In this document: in pieces, positions 43,863 to 52,692 of the stretch
Position numbering within the stretch: position 1 is the first letter of the stretch
Layout: each line of letters opens with the position of its first letter
Source: CAYRGQ01 sp964423925
Lineage (GTDB): Bacteria; Bacteroidota; Bacteroidia; Sphingobacteriales; Sphingobacteriaceae
Length of the DNA stretch: 64,000 nt
Assembly: GCA_964423925.1 (NCBI GenBank)
Contig: CAYRGQ010000001.1
Location: 186,001-250,000 of the forward strand
Reading direction: 5' to 3'
Notes under the pieces: model-generated
The model's input: only the letters and a program-made list of their open reading frames with translations
Databases searched by the model: none
Told to the model about the DNA's origin: nothing
Program-made: the position numbers and the translations under genes

Positions 43863-45116
43863 CTAGTAAATCCCCGTTTCCTCTTGTAGAAGAAATAAGA
43901 GCATGAGCAGTGCGGCCATCGAAGCTCGTTCGATATTAACTAGTCTATTGCCACCGAAATGGAATTCCTTGGCGATGGTTTTGCTGCGGCCGGCCACGGC
44001 CACCCATACGAGGCCAACGGGCTTCTGGGGCGTGCCACCACTAGGCCCCGCAATGCCGCTTACCGCTACGGCATAATCCGCCCCGAGATTGGTCTGTCCC
44101 CCCTTCGCCATTTCCCGCACCGTCTGTTCGCTTGCCGCCCCGTGTTCAGCAAGCGTCTCTGGAGATACGCCGAGCAATTTTGTCTTCAACGCGTTGGAGT
44201 ATGCAACCACGCCTCCCACGAACACGCGGCTGCTGCCCGGCAATGAAGTGAGCAGCCTGGCGATATCGCCCCCCGTACAACTTTCAGCCGTCGCTAACTG
44301 TAAGCCCTGTGCATCTAGCCGCTCGAAGACCAAGGCGGGGAGCGAGGTGTCTTCGTCCGCAAGGAAATGCTTGCCAATACGGGCCTGTATTGCTGCTTGA
44401 ATCGCTTTGGTTTCGGCTTGGAGAATAGGCAGGTCCTTGCCCGTAGCTGTCAGCCTGAGGCGAACTGTTCCTGGCTTGGGTAGATAGGCCAGGTGAATGT
44501 GTTCAGGGAGCGCCGCTTCGATGTCGGCAATCTTCTCGGCCAGGAACGATTCGCCAATCCCCCCGGTCAGCATGGTATGATGCCAAATGGTGTCGCGGCC
44601 CTCCATTTGCCGTAGGCGCGGTATGACGTGTTTGGCCATGATGTGTTTCATTTCAAATGGCACGCCAGGCATAATGGCGAAACACGTGCCTTGCCATTCG
44701 ATCCACATTCCGGGTGCCGTGCCTAAGTCATTAAAAAGGACGTCGGCAATATCCAATACGTCAGCTTGCTTCCGGTTCACATCAAGCATAGGGCGATTTA
44801 GGTGTTCGAATATGCCCATGACGTGCGTTAGCACACTTTCGGCGCGTACCAGGCCACATCCGAAAAACTCACAAAATGCCTGCTTGGTGACGTCGTCCTG
44901 CGTAGGGCCGAGTCCACCCGTCACCAAGATTACGTCTGCACGACCCACGGCTCGCCCCAGGGCGTCCTGAATGTCGGCACCCTGATCGGCAACGGAGGTC
45001 AGCTGCTTCACATGGATCCCAATATCATTAAGCTCGGAGGCAATCCAAGCGGAGTTGGTGTCCAGTATCTGGCCAATGAGAATTTCATCGCCGATGGTTA
45101 TGATTTCTGCTTGCAT
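43863..45116 (-). CDS. cinA: CinA family protein (competence/damage-inducible, NMN deamidase-type)
   Basis: A 417-residue two-domain protein. The N-terminal molybdopterin-binding-like domain has EIITIGDEILIGQ and GGLGPTQDDVTK. The C-terminal domain (about 255-417) has ATAESCTGG and AVSGIAGPSGG, the nicotinamide-nucleotide amidase motifs. It recycles NMN and/or hydrolyses ADP-ribose compounds. The ATG at 45116 is 20 bases past lptD, so the two likely form an operon. Confidence 0.92.
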   Translation of the reverse strand: MQAEIITIGDEILIGQILDTNSAWIASELNDIGIHVKQLTSVADQGADIQDALGRAVGRADVILVTGGLGPTQDDVTKQAFCEFFGCGLVRAESVLTHVMGIFEHLNRPMLDVNRKQADVLDIADVLFNDLGTAPGMWIEWQGTCFAIMPGVPFEMKHIMAKHVIPRLRQMEGRDTIWHHTMLTGGIGESFLAEKIADIEAALPEHIHLAYLPKPGTVRLRLTATGKDLPILQAETKAIQAAIQARIGKHFLADEDTSLPALVFERLDAQGLQLATAESCTGGDIARLLTSLPGSSRVFVGGVVAYSNALKTKLLGVSPETLAEHGAASEQTVREMAKGGQTNLGADYAVAVSGIAGPSGGTPQKPVGLVWVAVAGRSKTIAKEFHFGGNRLVNIERASMAALLMLLFLLQEETGIY

Positions 45117-45136
45117 GTCGGATATAAAAGGAACTG

Positions 45137-47794
45137 CTAGAACCGCGCGTAATCGTTGCGCTTTGTCAACTTCAAGTCTTGTAGCAACGATGCCTTGGCA
45201 CGTATGGTGACATTGTAACTCTGGAACTGCCCGAAGGGCACCCAACCGAACGACATGTCCCAGCAATGGAGATCTCGATAGATGCTGAATCGCGTCAGGG
45301 ATACCTCATTGCGCCTGAAGTCGTAGCCTGAGTTAAATTGAACCTTCCATTTAGGTGTAATGCTGAAATCACCGTGTATATTAAGCGTGCTGGTGACCAC
45401 CGATCGCAGGCCCTGCCGTGAGTACTGCAAGCTGAACGAACCGGCCAAGTTCCAAGGGATGTTGAAGTCGACAAACGCGTTAGGATCCGAACTGATCCGC
45501 GCGAGGGCCTGCTGTTGCTCGGGGCTGATGTTTTGACGGTTGTTGTTGAGCGAGTCGAGGTTGTTATTTCGGCTGCGGGCAGCTTCCGGATTGAAGCTAT
45601 AATCAAACGAAAGCCCGAAATTTACAAGGCGTGCTAGTTTGCCATCTTGTAGCGCGTACCGGTTGATCCGCCGGCCCGTAGCGGGGTCCTGGCTATACGG
45701 GTCAAACGTACCGTTGAAGTTGATGTTTATTTTCTGGGCGAATAGGGACGTCCGTCCCGAAAAACCAATATTGGAAAGTTTGAATGAGTCGGCTACGAAG
45801 TTGTAGTTTCCACTGAAGGTGAGGCCTTGGAGAATAGGCACTTTTTTAATGCCGCCATCGGTGGTGTCCTTTTTGCTCAGTACCTTCGCCTCCAGGTTGT
45901 TGTCTATCGAGAAGCCAATGCCCATGGACCGACCCCAGCCCGGTGTCCCGAATATCCCATCGGCAAAGATCGAGTAGAGGTTATCCTCGCCATTTTGGTC
46001 GGTGTAAGTGCGATAAAAACCATACATGGCGTCCGAAAAGTCGGGACGGTAGTTGAGGTTGATCGACGGAGTAATCACGTGGCGCATCTGCTGAATGCGA
46101 CCGATTTTTTTGCTAAACATCCCATAAACCTTGGTGGATAGTCCCGACGACACCGAATAGTCGTAAGCACGATTGAACCCTTGGACGGTATCTTGTACCA
46201 TCTCGAATCCCTGCGGTACGTTTTCCAACCGCCGGCGGATACTCTGCATGTACCAGCGTTCGGTATAGTTGACGCTCGTGTTGAATTGGAAGTATTTAAG
46301 TGCTTGAAGGCTAAGGCTTATAGGTATGCTGTGTTGGATTCCATTTCTGAATTGGCCCAACGTTTCGCGGCTAAACAGACTGCTTTCGTTGGAAGTCAGT
46401 GAGTTGCGTCCTTGCATGGAATAGCCTACGTTAATGCGCTGGTACCATTTCTGCTCACCGATGCGGTCTTTTGAGTCAAATGGGTTGAACGACGTCACGT
46501 TCAGGCTGAAGGTGGGCAATTCCAGGAATACGCTACCTGTATTGATGTCTTGCCGATGGCTGAAGCTCGACGTGAAGTTGACTTTGCCGTCGGCGAAGGT
46601 CCGACCGTAGGCAATGCTCGATGACATGTTGTTGCGGGTCATCTGCTCGTAGTTGAAGGAGCCGTTAGCCCGTGTGTTTTGGTGATAGGAGCCCGTACCG
46701 AAGTTGACCGACGCACTGAACGTCGTGCCCGGATTAGCCTGGGGCGCCATGCTGTGGTTCCACGTCACGTTGAAGTCGCGACTGGGCTGGTATTCCGCGG
46801 TTCCTTCGACACCACTGACCATGTGCGCGTATCGCAGGTTAAAGCCGCCGTTGTATCGGTAGTTTTTTCGGTACTGTGTTTGTACGCCGAGTTCCCAGGA
46901 TCCTTTCGAATAAAGGGAGCCCCGGATTTCGCTGTCCCAATAGTCGTTGAACGCGAGATACCAGCCGATGTCCCGCATGTGAAAACCCCTTACGAAGTCT
47001 TCGCCGAAGGAAGGGAACAGGAAGCCGGAAGCCCGCTTGTCGGGCTTAGGAAAGAACGCGAAAGGAACGGCGACGAACTTCAACGGCACGTTTTCGGCCA
47101 CGAAGTAGGCCGGGCCACTAACAATTTGGTTCTTCGTGACAATCCCCCTGCTGATGTGTATGCCAAAGTGGGTATGCGGATGAGGCAGGTTACAGGTACT
47201 GTACATGCCTTGGAAGATCGACATTTCCTGGTACTGGTTCATCTTGACACGACTCGCCTGGATGAAACCGCCTTCCACCTCAGTGAAAATTCCATGGGTA
47301 ATACCCACTTCGGTGCTAAAGTTATAGGTAAGGGAGTCCACAACCTTAGGTGTCTCGCCGGGGAAAATGACGACGGGGCGACCTACATAGCGGTCATTGT
47401 GGTTGACGGAACCGCGTGCGAAAACTTGGTTAGTGTTTTGGTCGATGCGTATGTAATCGGCCGAAAGCTCAAACCCTTCGTATTTGATCTTGGCCTCGCC
47501 GTACAGGTGAAGAATCTGGTTCCGGAGGTCGGTAATCTGTGAATCGCGTGCGACGATGTTCACCTCGGCCTTCAGCGCGTCTTCGGCCTGACTAAGCGTG
47601 TCGCGTCGGATAGTGTCGGCTTGTAACGAGTCTGCCAAGCCGATTGCCACGCTGTCAATCGAGGCCGTGTCGATCGCGTTCGGTATAATTGTCGTGGTAT
47701 CGCGCTCCACCGTTCGTTGCGCATAAGCCGACACGGTGGGGAGGAGCGCGAAAATCACAAAGCAAATACTAAAAAAACGATTTAAAGACCTCAA
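45137..47794 (-). CDS. lptD: Outer-membrane LPS assembly protein LptD (Bacteroidota type)
   Basis: An 885-residue outer-membrane protein. A signal peptide (about 1-25, ending SAYAQ) is followed by an N-terminal OstA-like jellyroll (about 70-190, segments QILHLYGEAKIKYEG and VFARGSVNHND), then a large beta-barrel with many alternating aromatic strands. It inserts LPS into the outer leaflet. There is no in-frame ATG before the signal peptide; the only good start is TTG at 47794. A TAATTTTG box lies 47-54 bases upstream. lptE is not nearby, as usual in this phylum. Confidence 0.85.
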   Translation of the reverse strand: MRSLNRFFSICFVIFALLPTVSAYAQRTVERDTTTIIPNAIDTASIDSVAIGLADSLQADTIRRDTLSQAEDALKAEVNIVARDSQITDLRNQILHLYGEAKIKYEGFELSADYIRIDQNTNQVFARGSVNHNDRYVGRPVVIFPGETPKVVDSLTYNFSTEVGITHGIFTEVEGGFIQASRVKMNQYQEMSIFQGMYSTCNLPHPHTHFGIHISRGIVTKNQIVSGPAYFVAENVPLKFVAVPFAFFPKPDKRASGFLFPSFGEDFVRGFHMRDIGWYLAFNDYWDSEIRGSLYSKGSWELGVQTQYRKNYRYNGGFNLRYAHMVSGVEGTAEYQPSRDFNVTWNHSMAPQANPGTTFSASVNFGTGSYHQNTRANGSFNYEQMTRNNMSSSIAYGRTFADGKVNFTSSFSHRQDINTGSVFLELPTFSLNVTSFNPFDSKDRIGEQKWYQRINVGYSMQGRNSLTSNESSLFSRETLGQFRNGIQHSIPISLSLQALKYFQFNTSVNYTERWYMQSIRRRLENVPQGFEMVQDTVQGFNRAYDYSVSSGLSTKVYGMFSKKIGRIQQMRHVITPSINLNYRPDFSDAMYGFYRTYTDQNGEDNLYSIFADGIFGTPGWGRSMGIGFSIDNNLEAKVLSKKDTTDGGIKKVPILQGLTFSGNYNFVADSFKLSNIGFSGRTSLFAQKININFNGTFDPYSQDPATGRRINRYALQDGKLARLVNFGLSFDYSFNPEAARSRNNNLDSLNNNRQNISPEQQQALARISSDPNAFVDFNIPWNLAGSFSLQYSRQGLRSVVTSTLNIHGDFSITPKWKVQFNSGYDFRRNEVSLTRFSIYRDLHCWDMSFGWVPFGQFQSYNVTIRAKASLLQDLKLTKRNDYARF

Positions 47795-47991
47795 ATTTGA
47801 AAGCGAATATTAATTTTGCAATGTAGTGTTTCGTTGCCCGCAAAATTAGTTAAAATCATTTAGGAATGTTGTTCGGACTTATGTTTTAACATAAAGGGTG
47901 CAAAATTGCTGCGATTGTGGCGCAATAGTTGTTTGCACTTCCTGAAACCAACAAGCGACCGTACGGTAAAACATTGAATGCAATAGTAAAC

Positions 47992-48843
47992 ATGGGAAAA
48001 ATTGGATATTACTTTCATTACGCCTTAACATCGCTACTCCTTCTTCTATTGATACCAACGGTTCCTTTGGCTAATAATTATGAGGAACCGACGTATAAAT
48101 TGCGAACGGTCGTCTTGGATGCCGGACACGGCGGGCCAATTCCGGGTGCCAAAGGACCCACGGCATTGGAGAAGGACATCGCTCTGCAAGTAGCCCTCAA
48201 GTTAGGTAAAGCCATCGAGGAAGCCCTGCCGGGTGTGAAGGTCATGTACACGCGCGATACGGACGTCAACGTCGACCTGTACAAGCGCATTGAGTTTGCC
48301 AATCAAAATAAAGCGGATATATTTATTTCCATCCATTGCAACGCCGCTCCCCACAAACGGGAACGGCGACGCAACAGCAAGGGCAAATACTACTACGTCA
48401 ACGTGCCCAATCGTACGGCACGCGGCACGGAGACACTGGTGTCGGGTTACAACCGGCTAGGAGAGCAGGATGCTGCCATTCGCGAGAACGCGGACATTTT
48501 GCTCGAAGACAACTACGAGGAAAACTACCAGGGATTTGATCCCTCGGATCCCGAAAGCTACGTGATCTTCTCACTAATGAAAAACCAATACCGTGAGCAA
48601 AGCATCAAACTCGCTTCGTTGATGCAGGATGAATTTGCGCGGGTTGGTCGGGTGGACCGAGGCGTGAAGGAACAGGGCTTAGCCGTGCTGGCGCGGGCAG
48701 CCATGCCTGCCGTGCTCACCGAAATCGGTTTTATCAGCCACCCCGATGAAGAGCGCTACATGAAGTCCGACGCCGGACAGGCCGAGATTGTGGAAAACCT
48801 GCTGAATGCCATTAAAGCGTATAAGCGGCAAGTTGAGCGATAA
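47992..48843 (+). CDS. N-acetylmuramoyl-L-alanine amidase (Amidase_3)
   Basis: A 283-residue exported zinc amidase that cleaves the bond between muramic acid and the stem peptide during cell separation. An N-terminal hydrophobic signal (about 10-27) is followed by the catalytic domain, with zinc ligands H46 (LDAGHGG), E60 and H115 (SIHCNA) and the catalytic glutamate in LTEIGFISHPDEE. An inserted segment around RERRRNSKGKYYYV is long and basic. The gene is divergent from lptD. Confidence 0.93.
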   Translation: MGKIGYYFHYALTSLLLLLLIPTVPLANNYEEPTYKLRTVVLDAGHGGPIPGAKGPTALEKDIALQVALKLGKAIEEALPGVKVMYTRDTDVNVDLYKRIEFANQNKADIFISIHCNAAPHKRERRRNSKGKYYYVNVPNRTARGTETLVSGYNRLGEQDAAIRENADILLEDNYEENYQGFDPSDPESYVIFSLMKNQYREQSIKLASLMQDEFARVGRVDRGVKEQGLAVLARAAMPAVLTEIGFISHPDEERYMKSDAGQAEIVENLLNAIKAYKRQVER

Positions 48844-49008
48844 ACAAATCGCCAGCCTGCGTGTTCTTATATTGTGCTGCTAACGGATCGCCGATGGCGG
48901 TCAGTGGCCGCACGAGCGTGGGCGCAATTTCCTGCGTAGAGGAAGTACCCCCGCTAACCGGTTTAAATCACTGAATCAATCATAGAACTGTATCAAGCAT
49001 AGCTTCGA

Positions 49009-49953
49009 ATGAAAATCAAGAACGAAACGAAAGTAGGGATATTAGCGGTAGTTGCGATTGCCCTGCTAGTCATCGGTTACAGCTTTTTGAAAGGGAACGA
49101 TGTGTTCTCGAGCGAAAATACCTATTATGCCACCTACCCGCGGGTCGATGGATTGACCACCTCCAAGCCCATTTTGGTCAACGGATTCCAGATTGGCCGG
49201 GTTTCTAGCATGGTTTTACAGCCTGATGGTCGGATACGCACAGAGTTTAAGGTGACCCGCAACTACGCGATCCCTTCCAATACGCTGGCGCGCATTTCGA
49301 GCACCGACCTGTTGGGAGGCAAGGCGATTGTCTTCGAGTTGGGAGACAGTCCGGTTTATGCAAAGGATGGTGACGAGCTCGAGCCAGGAGTAACGCCAAA
49401 CATCATGGAGCAGGTTGAGCCTATCCAAAAACGCGCCGAGGATATTGCCGCAGTACTGGATTCCGTGCTGAGTTCGATTAACAATACCATCGACGGGCAG
49501 TTTCAGCGCGACTTCCAGCGAAGTATCAATAGCATCGCCAACTCGCTACAGAGCATTGAGGGGATCACCAGCCAAGTCGACGGCCTGGTGGGACGCGAAC
49601 GTTCTCGAATCAGCGATATCATGGCTAATATCGAATCCATTACTGAGAATTTTAGGCAGAATAATGATCAGATTACCCTTATGCTGGCTAATCTGAATTC
49701 CATCACCGACCAAGTGGCGCGAGCGGATTTTTCGCAGACAATTGTCAACGCCAATCAAGCCATGGCGGACTTCCAGTCGATAGCGGATCGGATTAATGCC
49801 GGCCAGGGTTCGCTTGGCATGTTGCTGAATGATGAGCAGCTGTATGATAACTTGAATAACGCGTCGAAAAATCTTGACGAGCTAATCATTGACATGAAGC
49901 AGCATCCCGGCCGCTATGTGCACTTCTCTGTATTCGGGCGGCGGGATAACTAA
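49009..49953 (+). CDS. mlaD: MCE/MlaD family lipid transport protein
   Basis: A 314-residue protein with one N-terminal membrane helix (about 8-25), a single MCE domain (about 37-115, with VDGLTTSKPILVNGFQIGRV) and a long C-terminal coiled-coil region rich in N, S and Q. MCE proteins form hexamers that ferry phospholipid between membranes. The permease and ATPase partners MlaE/MlaF are not next to it. It lies 165 bases downstream of the amidase gene on the same strand. Confidence 0.88.
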   Translation: MKIKNETKVGILAVVAIALLVIGYSFLKGNDVFSSENTYYATYPRVDGLTTSKPILVNGFQIGRVSSMVLQPDGRIRTEFKVTRNYAIPSNTLARISSTDLLGGKAIVFELGDSPVYAKDGDELEPGVTPNIMEQVEPIQKRAEDIAAVLDSVLSSINNTIDGQFQRDFQRSINSIANSLQSIEGITSQVDGLVGRERSRISDIMANIESITENFRQNNDQITLMLANLNSITDQVARADFSQTIVNANQAMADFQSIADRINAGQGSLGMLLNDEQLYDNLNNASKNLDELIIDMKQHPGRYVHFSVFGRRDN

Positions 49954-49974
49954 TCAGCTAATCGCACGCGAGCG

Positions 49975-50583
49975 CTACTCGACGATGGATCGAAATGTGA
50001 GGTTGATACGCGGCGTTTGAATCCGACGTGCCGCCGGAAGGCTATGTTTCCAATACTGCTGGGTAGTTCCTTTCATCAACAGGAGGCTACCGTGTTCGAG
50101 CAAGACACGGACAGTCGCTTGGCTCGTCTTATGCCTGAACGCAAACGGGCGGGCCGCGCCCAAGCTTATCGAAGCGATGGCACCTTGCGGGCTAAGGTCC
50201 GGCTCGTCGTCGCTGTGCCATGACATCCCTTCCGATCCATCGTGGTACAGGTTGAGCAGGCACGAGTTAAACGTTGCGCCCGTGTGGCGCTCGGCGATAT
50301 GTTTCAAGATTTCGAGTTCGTCCGTCCATGCGAGGGCCGTTTTCGTGGCCCCCGAGTAGCGGTAGGCGAACGGTCGGTCGCCATACCACGCCACTTTCCG
50401 TTTTGTCCTGATCTTTTTTCCGAATAGTATCAGTTCGTCGTGCTTCCAGGCGATGGTATCCGCTAGTCGGGCCATAAACTCGTTGGCTTGGTCTGCCGGC
50501 AAAACAGGACCAAAGTAATAAACTTGCCCATCATAGGGTAGAAGGTTTCTCGTGGGGTCGCTGATCGATGTCAGTAGTTCCAT
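49975..50583 (-). CDS. alkB: AlkB-like alpha-ketoglutarate-dependent dioxygenase
   Basis: A 202-residue Fe(II)/2-oxoglutarate enzyme, related to the AlkB/ALKBH2-3 group that removes methyl damage from DNA bases. The iron ligands are H123 and D125 (SWHSDDE) and H180 (WKHSLP); R192 and R198 (PRINLTFR) bind 2-oxoglutarate and substrate. It starts 9 bases after the Ada-like gene on the same strand, so the pair forms an alkylation-repair operon. Confidence 0.9.
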   Translation of the reverse strand: MELLTSISDPTRNLLPYDGQVYYFGPVLPADQANEFMARLADTIAWKHDELILFGKKIRTKRKVAWYGDRPFAYRYSGATKTALAWTDELEILKHIAERHTGATFNSCLLNLYHDGSEGMSWHSDDEPDLSPQGAIASISLGAARPFAFRHKTSQATVRVLLEHGSLLLMKGTTQQYWKHSLPAARRIQTPRINLTFRSIVE

Positions 50584-50592
50584 ACGTCGTTT

Positions 50593-51459
50593 TTATTGCT
50601 GCGACCGTTCGAGTGGGTCTTGTACCTGCGATTGTTCCCACCCGATCAAGGCAGCCTTGCGAGGGGCTCCCCAACGGTAACCGCCGAATAAGCCGCTCCG
50701 CTGGATGACCCGGTGGCACGGAATGAGAAAGGCGACCGGATTACGCCCGATGGCGGTGCCGACGGCGCGGTGCGCGGCAGACTTCCCGATTTGCTCGGCG
50801 ATGCTGGCGTAGGTGCCTAACGCGCCCATCGGTATTGTTAACAGTGCCTCCCATACTTTCAGTTGAAATTCGGTGCCCTTGAGATGCAGCTTGATGTGGG
50901 ATAAGGGCTGCGGTCCGGGAGCAAATAAATCCATGAATGCCCGATGAAATGCGGCCTCCTGATAGACGTACTCGGCGTGGGGGAACTGCTGTCGAAGTTC
51001 CGCTTCGGCGCGTAGCCGGTCGGTCCAAAATGCGGCATGGCAAATTCCCGTTTGGGTTGAGGCGACAAGCAGGCCGCCAAAAGGACTGTCATAAAACGCG
51101 TAGGCAATCCGCAAGCCCTTGCCGCCCTGTTTGTAAGTGGCGGGTGTCATCCCCTCGATGGTGACGAAGAGGTCGTGCAAGCGGCTCGTGCTCGATAGGC
51201 CGACCTCGTGGCTCGTATCGAACAAGGTCGGACTAGGGGAGGATGAGAGCAACTCCTTGGCATGGGCGAGGCTGATGTACTTAAGAAATTTCTTGGGCGA
51301 CGTGCCCGCCCATTCCACAAATAGTCGTTGGAAATGGGCGGGGCTCAGGTGTACGTGCGCAGCTATCTCGTTGAGTGTCGGCTGATCTCGAAAATGCGTA
51401 ATGATGTAAGCGATTGCCCGTTCGATCCGATGGTAATTGATGGTGTCTTGCTTTTCCAT
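50593..51459 (-). CDS. AraC-type regulator fused to O6-methylguanine-DNA methyltransferase (Ada-like)
   Basis: A 288-residue fusion. Residues 10-110 form an AraC-type DNA-binding domain with two helix-turn-helix units. Residues 115-280 are a methylated-DNA-protein-cysteine methyltransferase with the acceptor C248 in IPCHRV. The N-terminal Ada zinc domain, whose cysteine accepts methyl groups from phosphotriesters and switches on the regulator in E. coli, is absent. It is first in a two-gene unit with the alkB-like gene, which it may regulate. Confidence 0.9.
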   Translation of the reverse strand: MEKQDTINYHRIERAIAYIITHFRDQPTLNEIAAHVHLSPAHFQRLFVEWAGTSPKKFLKYISLAHAKELLSSSPSPTLFDTSHEVGLSSTSRLHDLFVTIEGMTPATYKQGGKGLRIAYAFYDSPFGGLLVASTQTGICHAAFWTDRLRAEAELRQQFPHAEYVYQEAAFHRAFMDLFAPGPQPLSHIKLHLKGTEFQLKVWEALLTIPMGALGTYASIAEQIGKSAAHRAVGTAIGRNPVAFLIPCHRVIQRSGLFGGYRWGAPRKAALIGWEQSQVQDPLERSQQ

Positions 51460-51548
51460 GTGAATTACTTTTTTTCGCCAAGATCGGCAGACCCGTTTGA
51501 CGAAAAAACCCGAAAGTTGCGGACTTTGATATCGTCGTACATCACGGT

Positions 51549-52544
51549 TTACGCGCTGTCCGAACTTTGTTCGTCCGCGTTGGGCTTCGTATCAGACTCG
51601 GGCAGCTTGGGGCGGCTGGTTTCTTCCTCGATGTGGATTACTCGCACCGCATACGAGGCAGGTATAATGCCGCTGCCATACTTTTTGGCATATTGCTTGG
51701 TAAACTCGGCGCCGAAATACATGATTGCCGCCGAGTAGTTCACCCAAAGCAGGAGAACAATCAGTGATCCCGCCGTGCCATATGCAGACCCGGGTGCCGT
51801 GTATTGCATATACAAGCCAATCAGGGAACGGCCTAACATGAAGAGGGACGCGGTAAAGAGCGCGCCGCCCAGGATGTCCCGAAAGCGTACCTTGGCATCG
51901 GGAAGAAAATGAAAAATAAATCCAAACAGCACCGCGGTGATCAAGAATGTGATGCCTACGTTGACCCAATTTAGCAGATGCAGGGACAATTCCGGGAAAT
52001 ATTGCCCGATAATACCGCTCAGCGCTGCGATGATACCGTTCAGGAGGAGCGAGGTGATCAGCAGGAAACCGAGTCCGATAACCATCGAGAATGAGATGGC
52101 GCGGTTGAGCAGCATTTGCTTCCAGCCTTTTTTGGGTTTGGGCTTCACGTCCCAAATGAAATTTATCCCCTCTTGAATTTGCACAAAGATGGTCGTAGAG
52201 GCAAATACGAGCGTGCCAATACCAACCAAGATACCGATGCCCGATTTGTTGGATACGCTGATGCTCCGCACTACGTCCTGGATCTGGACCGTTGTTTCCT
52301 TGCCCAAGATATTCGCAGCCTCCTCAAATATTTCGTTTTGGACGGTTTCCTGTCCCTCCACGTGTTGACCATAGAGAAAGCCGACCACCCACATCACGAT
52401 TAGCAGCAAGGGAGCCATAGCAAAGATGGTGTAATAGGCCAATGCGGCGCTTAATCTAAGGGCTTTGTGCTCCATGAATGATGTCGCCGAGTCCCTGAGC
52501 AAACCGAGCACGTCTTTATAAAAGTCCTTTTTGAGCAGTTTCAT
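51549..52544 (-). CDS. YihY/BrkB family membrane protein
   Basis: A 331-residue protein with about six membrane helices. The family pattern appears in the ALAYYTIFAMAPLLL segment, in the GSAYGTAGSLIVLLLWVNYSA region and in the downstream YFGAEFT motif. The family has been linked to RNase BN by old misnaming and has no settled function. A cytoplasmic tail of about 45 charged residues is added at the C-terminus. It stands alone on the minus strand. Confidence 0.88.
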   Translation of the reverse strand: MKLLKKDFYKDVLGLLRDSATSFMEHKALRLSAALAYYTIFAMAPLLLIVMWVVGFLYGQHVEGQETVQNEIFEEAANILGKETTVQIQDVVRSISVSNKSGIGILVGIGTLVFASTTIFVQIQEGINFIWDVKPKPKKGWKQMLLNRAISFSMVIGLGFLLITSLLLNGIIAALSGIIGQYFPELSLHLLNWVNVGITFLITAVLFGFIFHFLPDAKVRFRDILGGALFTASLFMLGRSLIGLYMQYTAPGSAYGTAGSLIVLLLWVNYSAAIMYFGAEFTKQYAKKYGSGIIPASYAVRVIHIEEETSRPKLPESDTKPNADEQSSDSA

Positions 52545-52692
52545 ATGTTTTCCCTTGCTGGTTCCCCTGCGGGCCTTGCGTCGTCGGATGATGTCGTCGT
52601 GCGAAAATAAGAAATATCCTGACTTGAGTCCGCTGGCAACGATAAACCAGACGCAAGTTTAACGAACAGAATGACAATTAGTTTTCCTTTGC

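Noticed and set aside
46679..47542. A long open frame antisense to lptD
   Set aside because: It lies within the lptD barrel-coding region and shows no domain or signal. lptD has clear features in its own frame.
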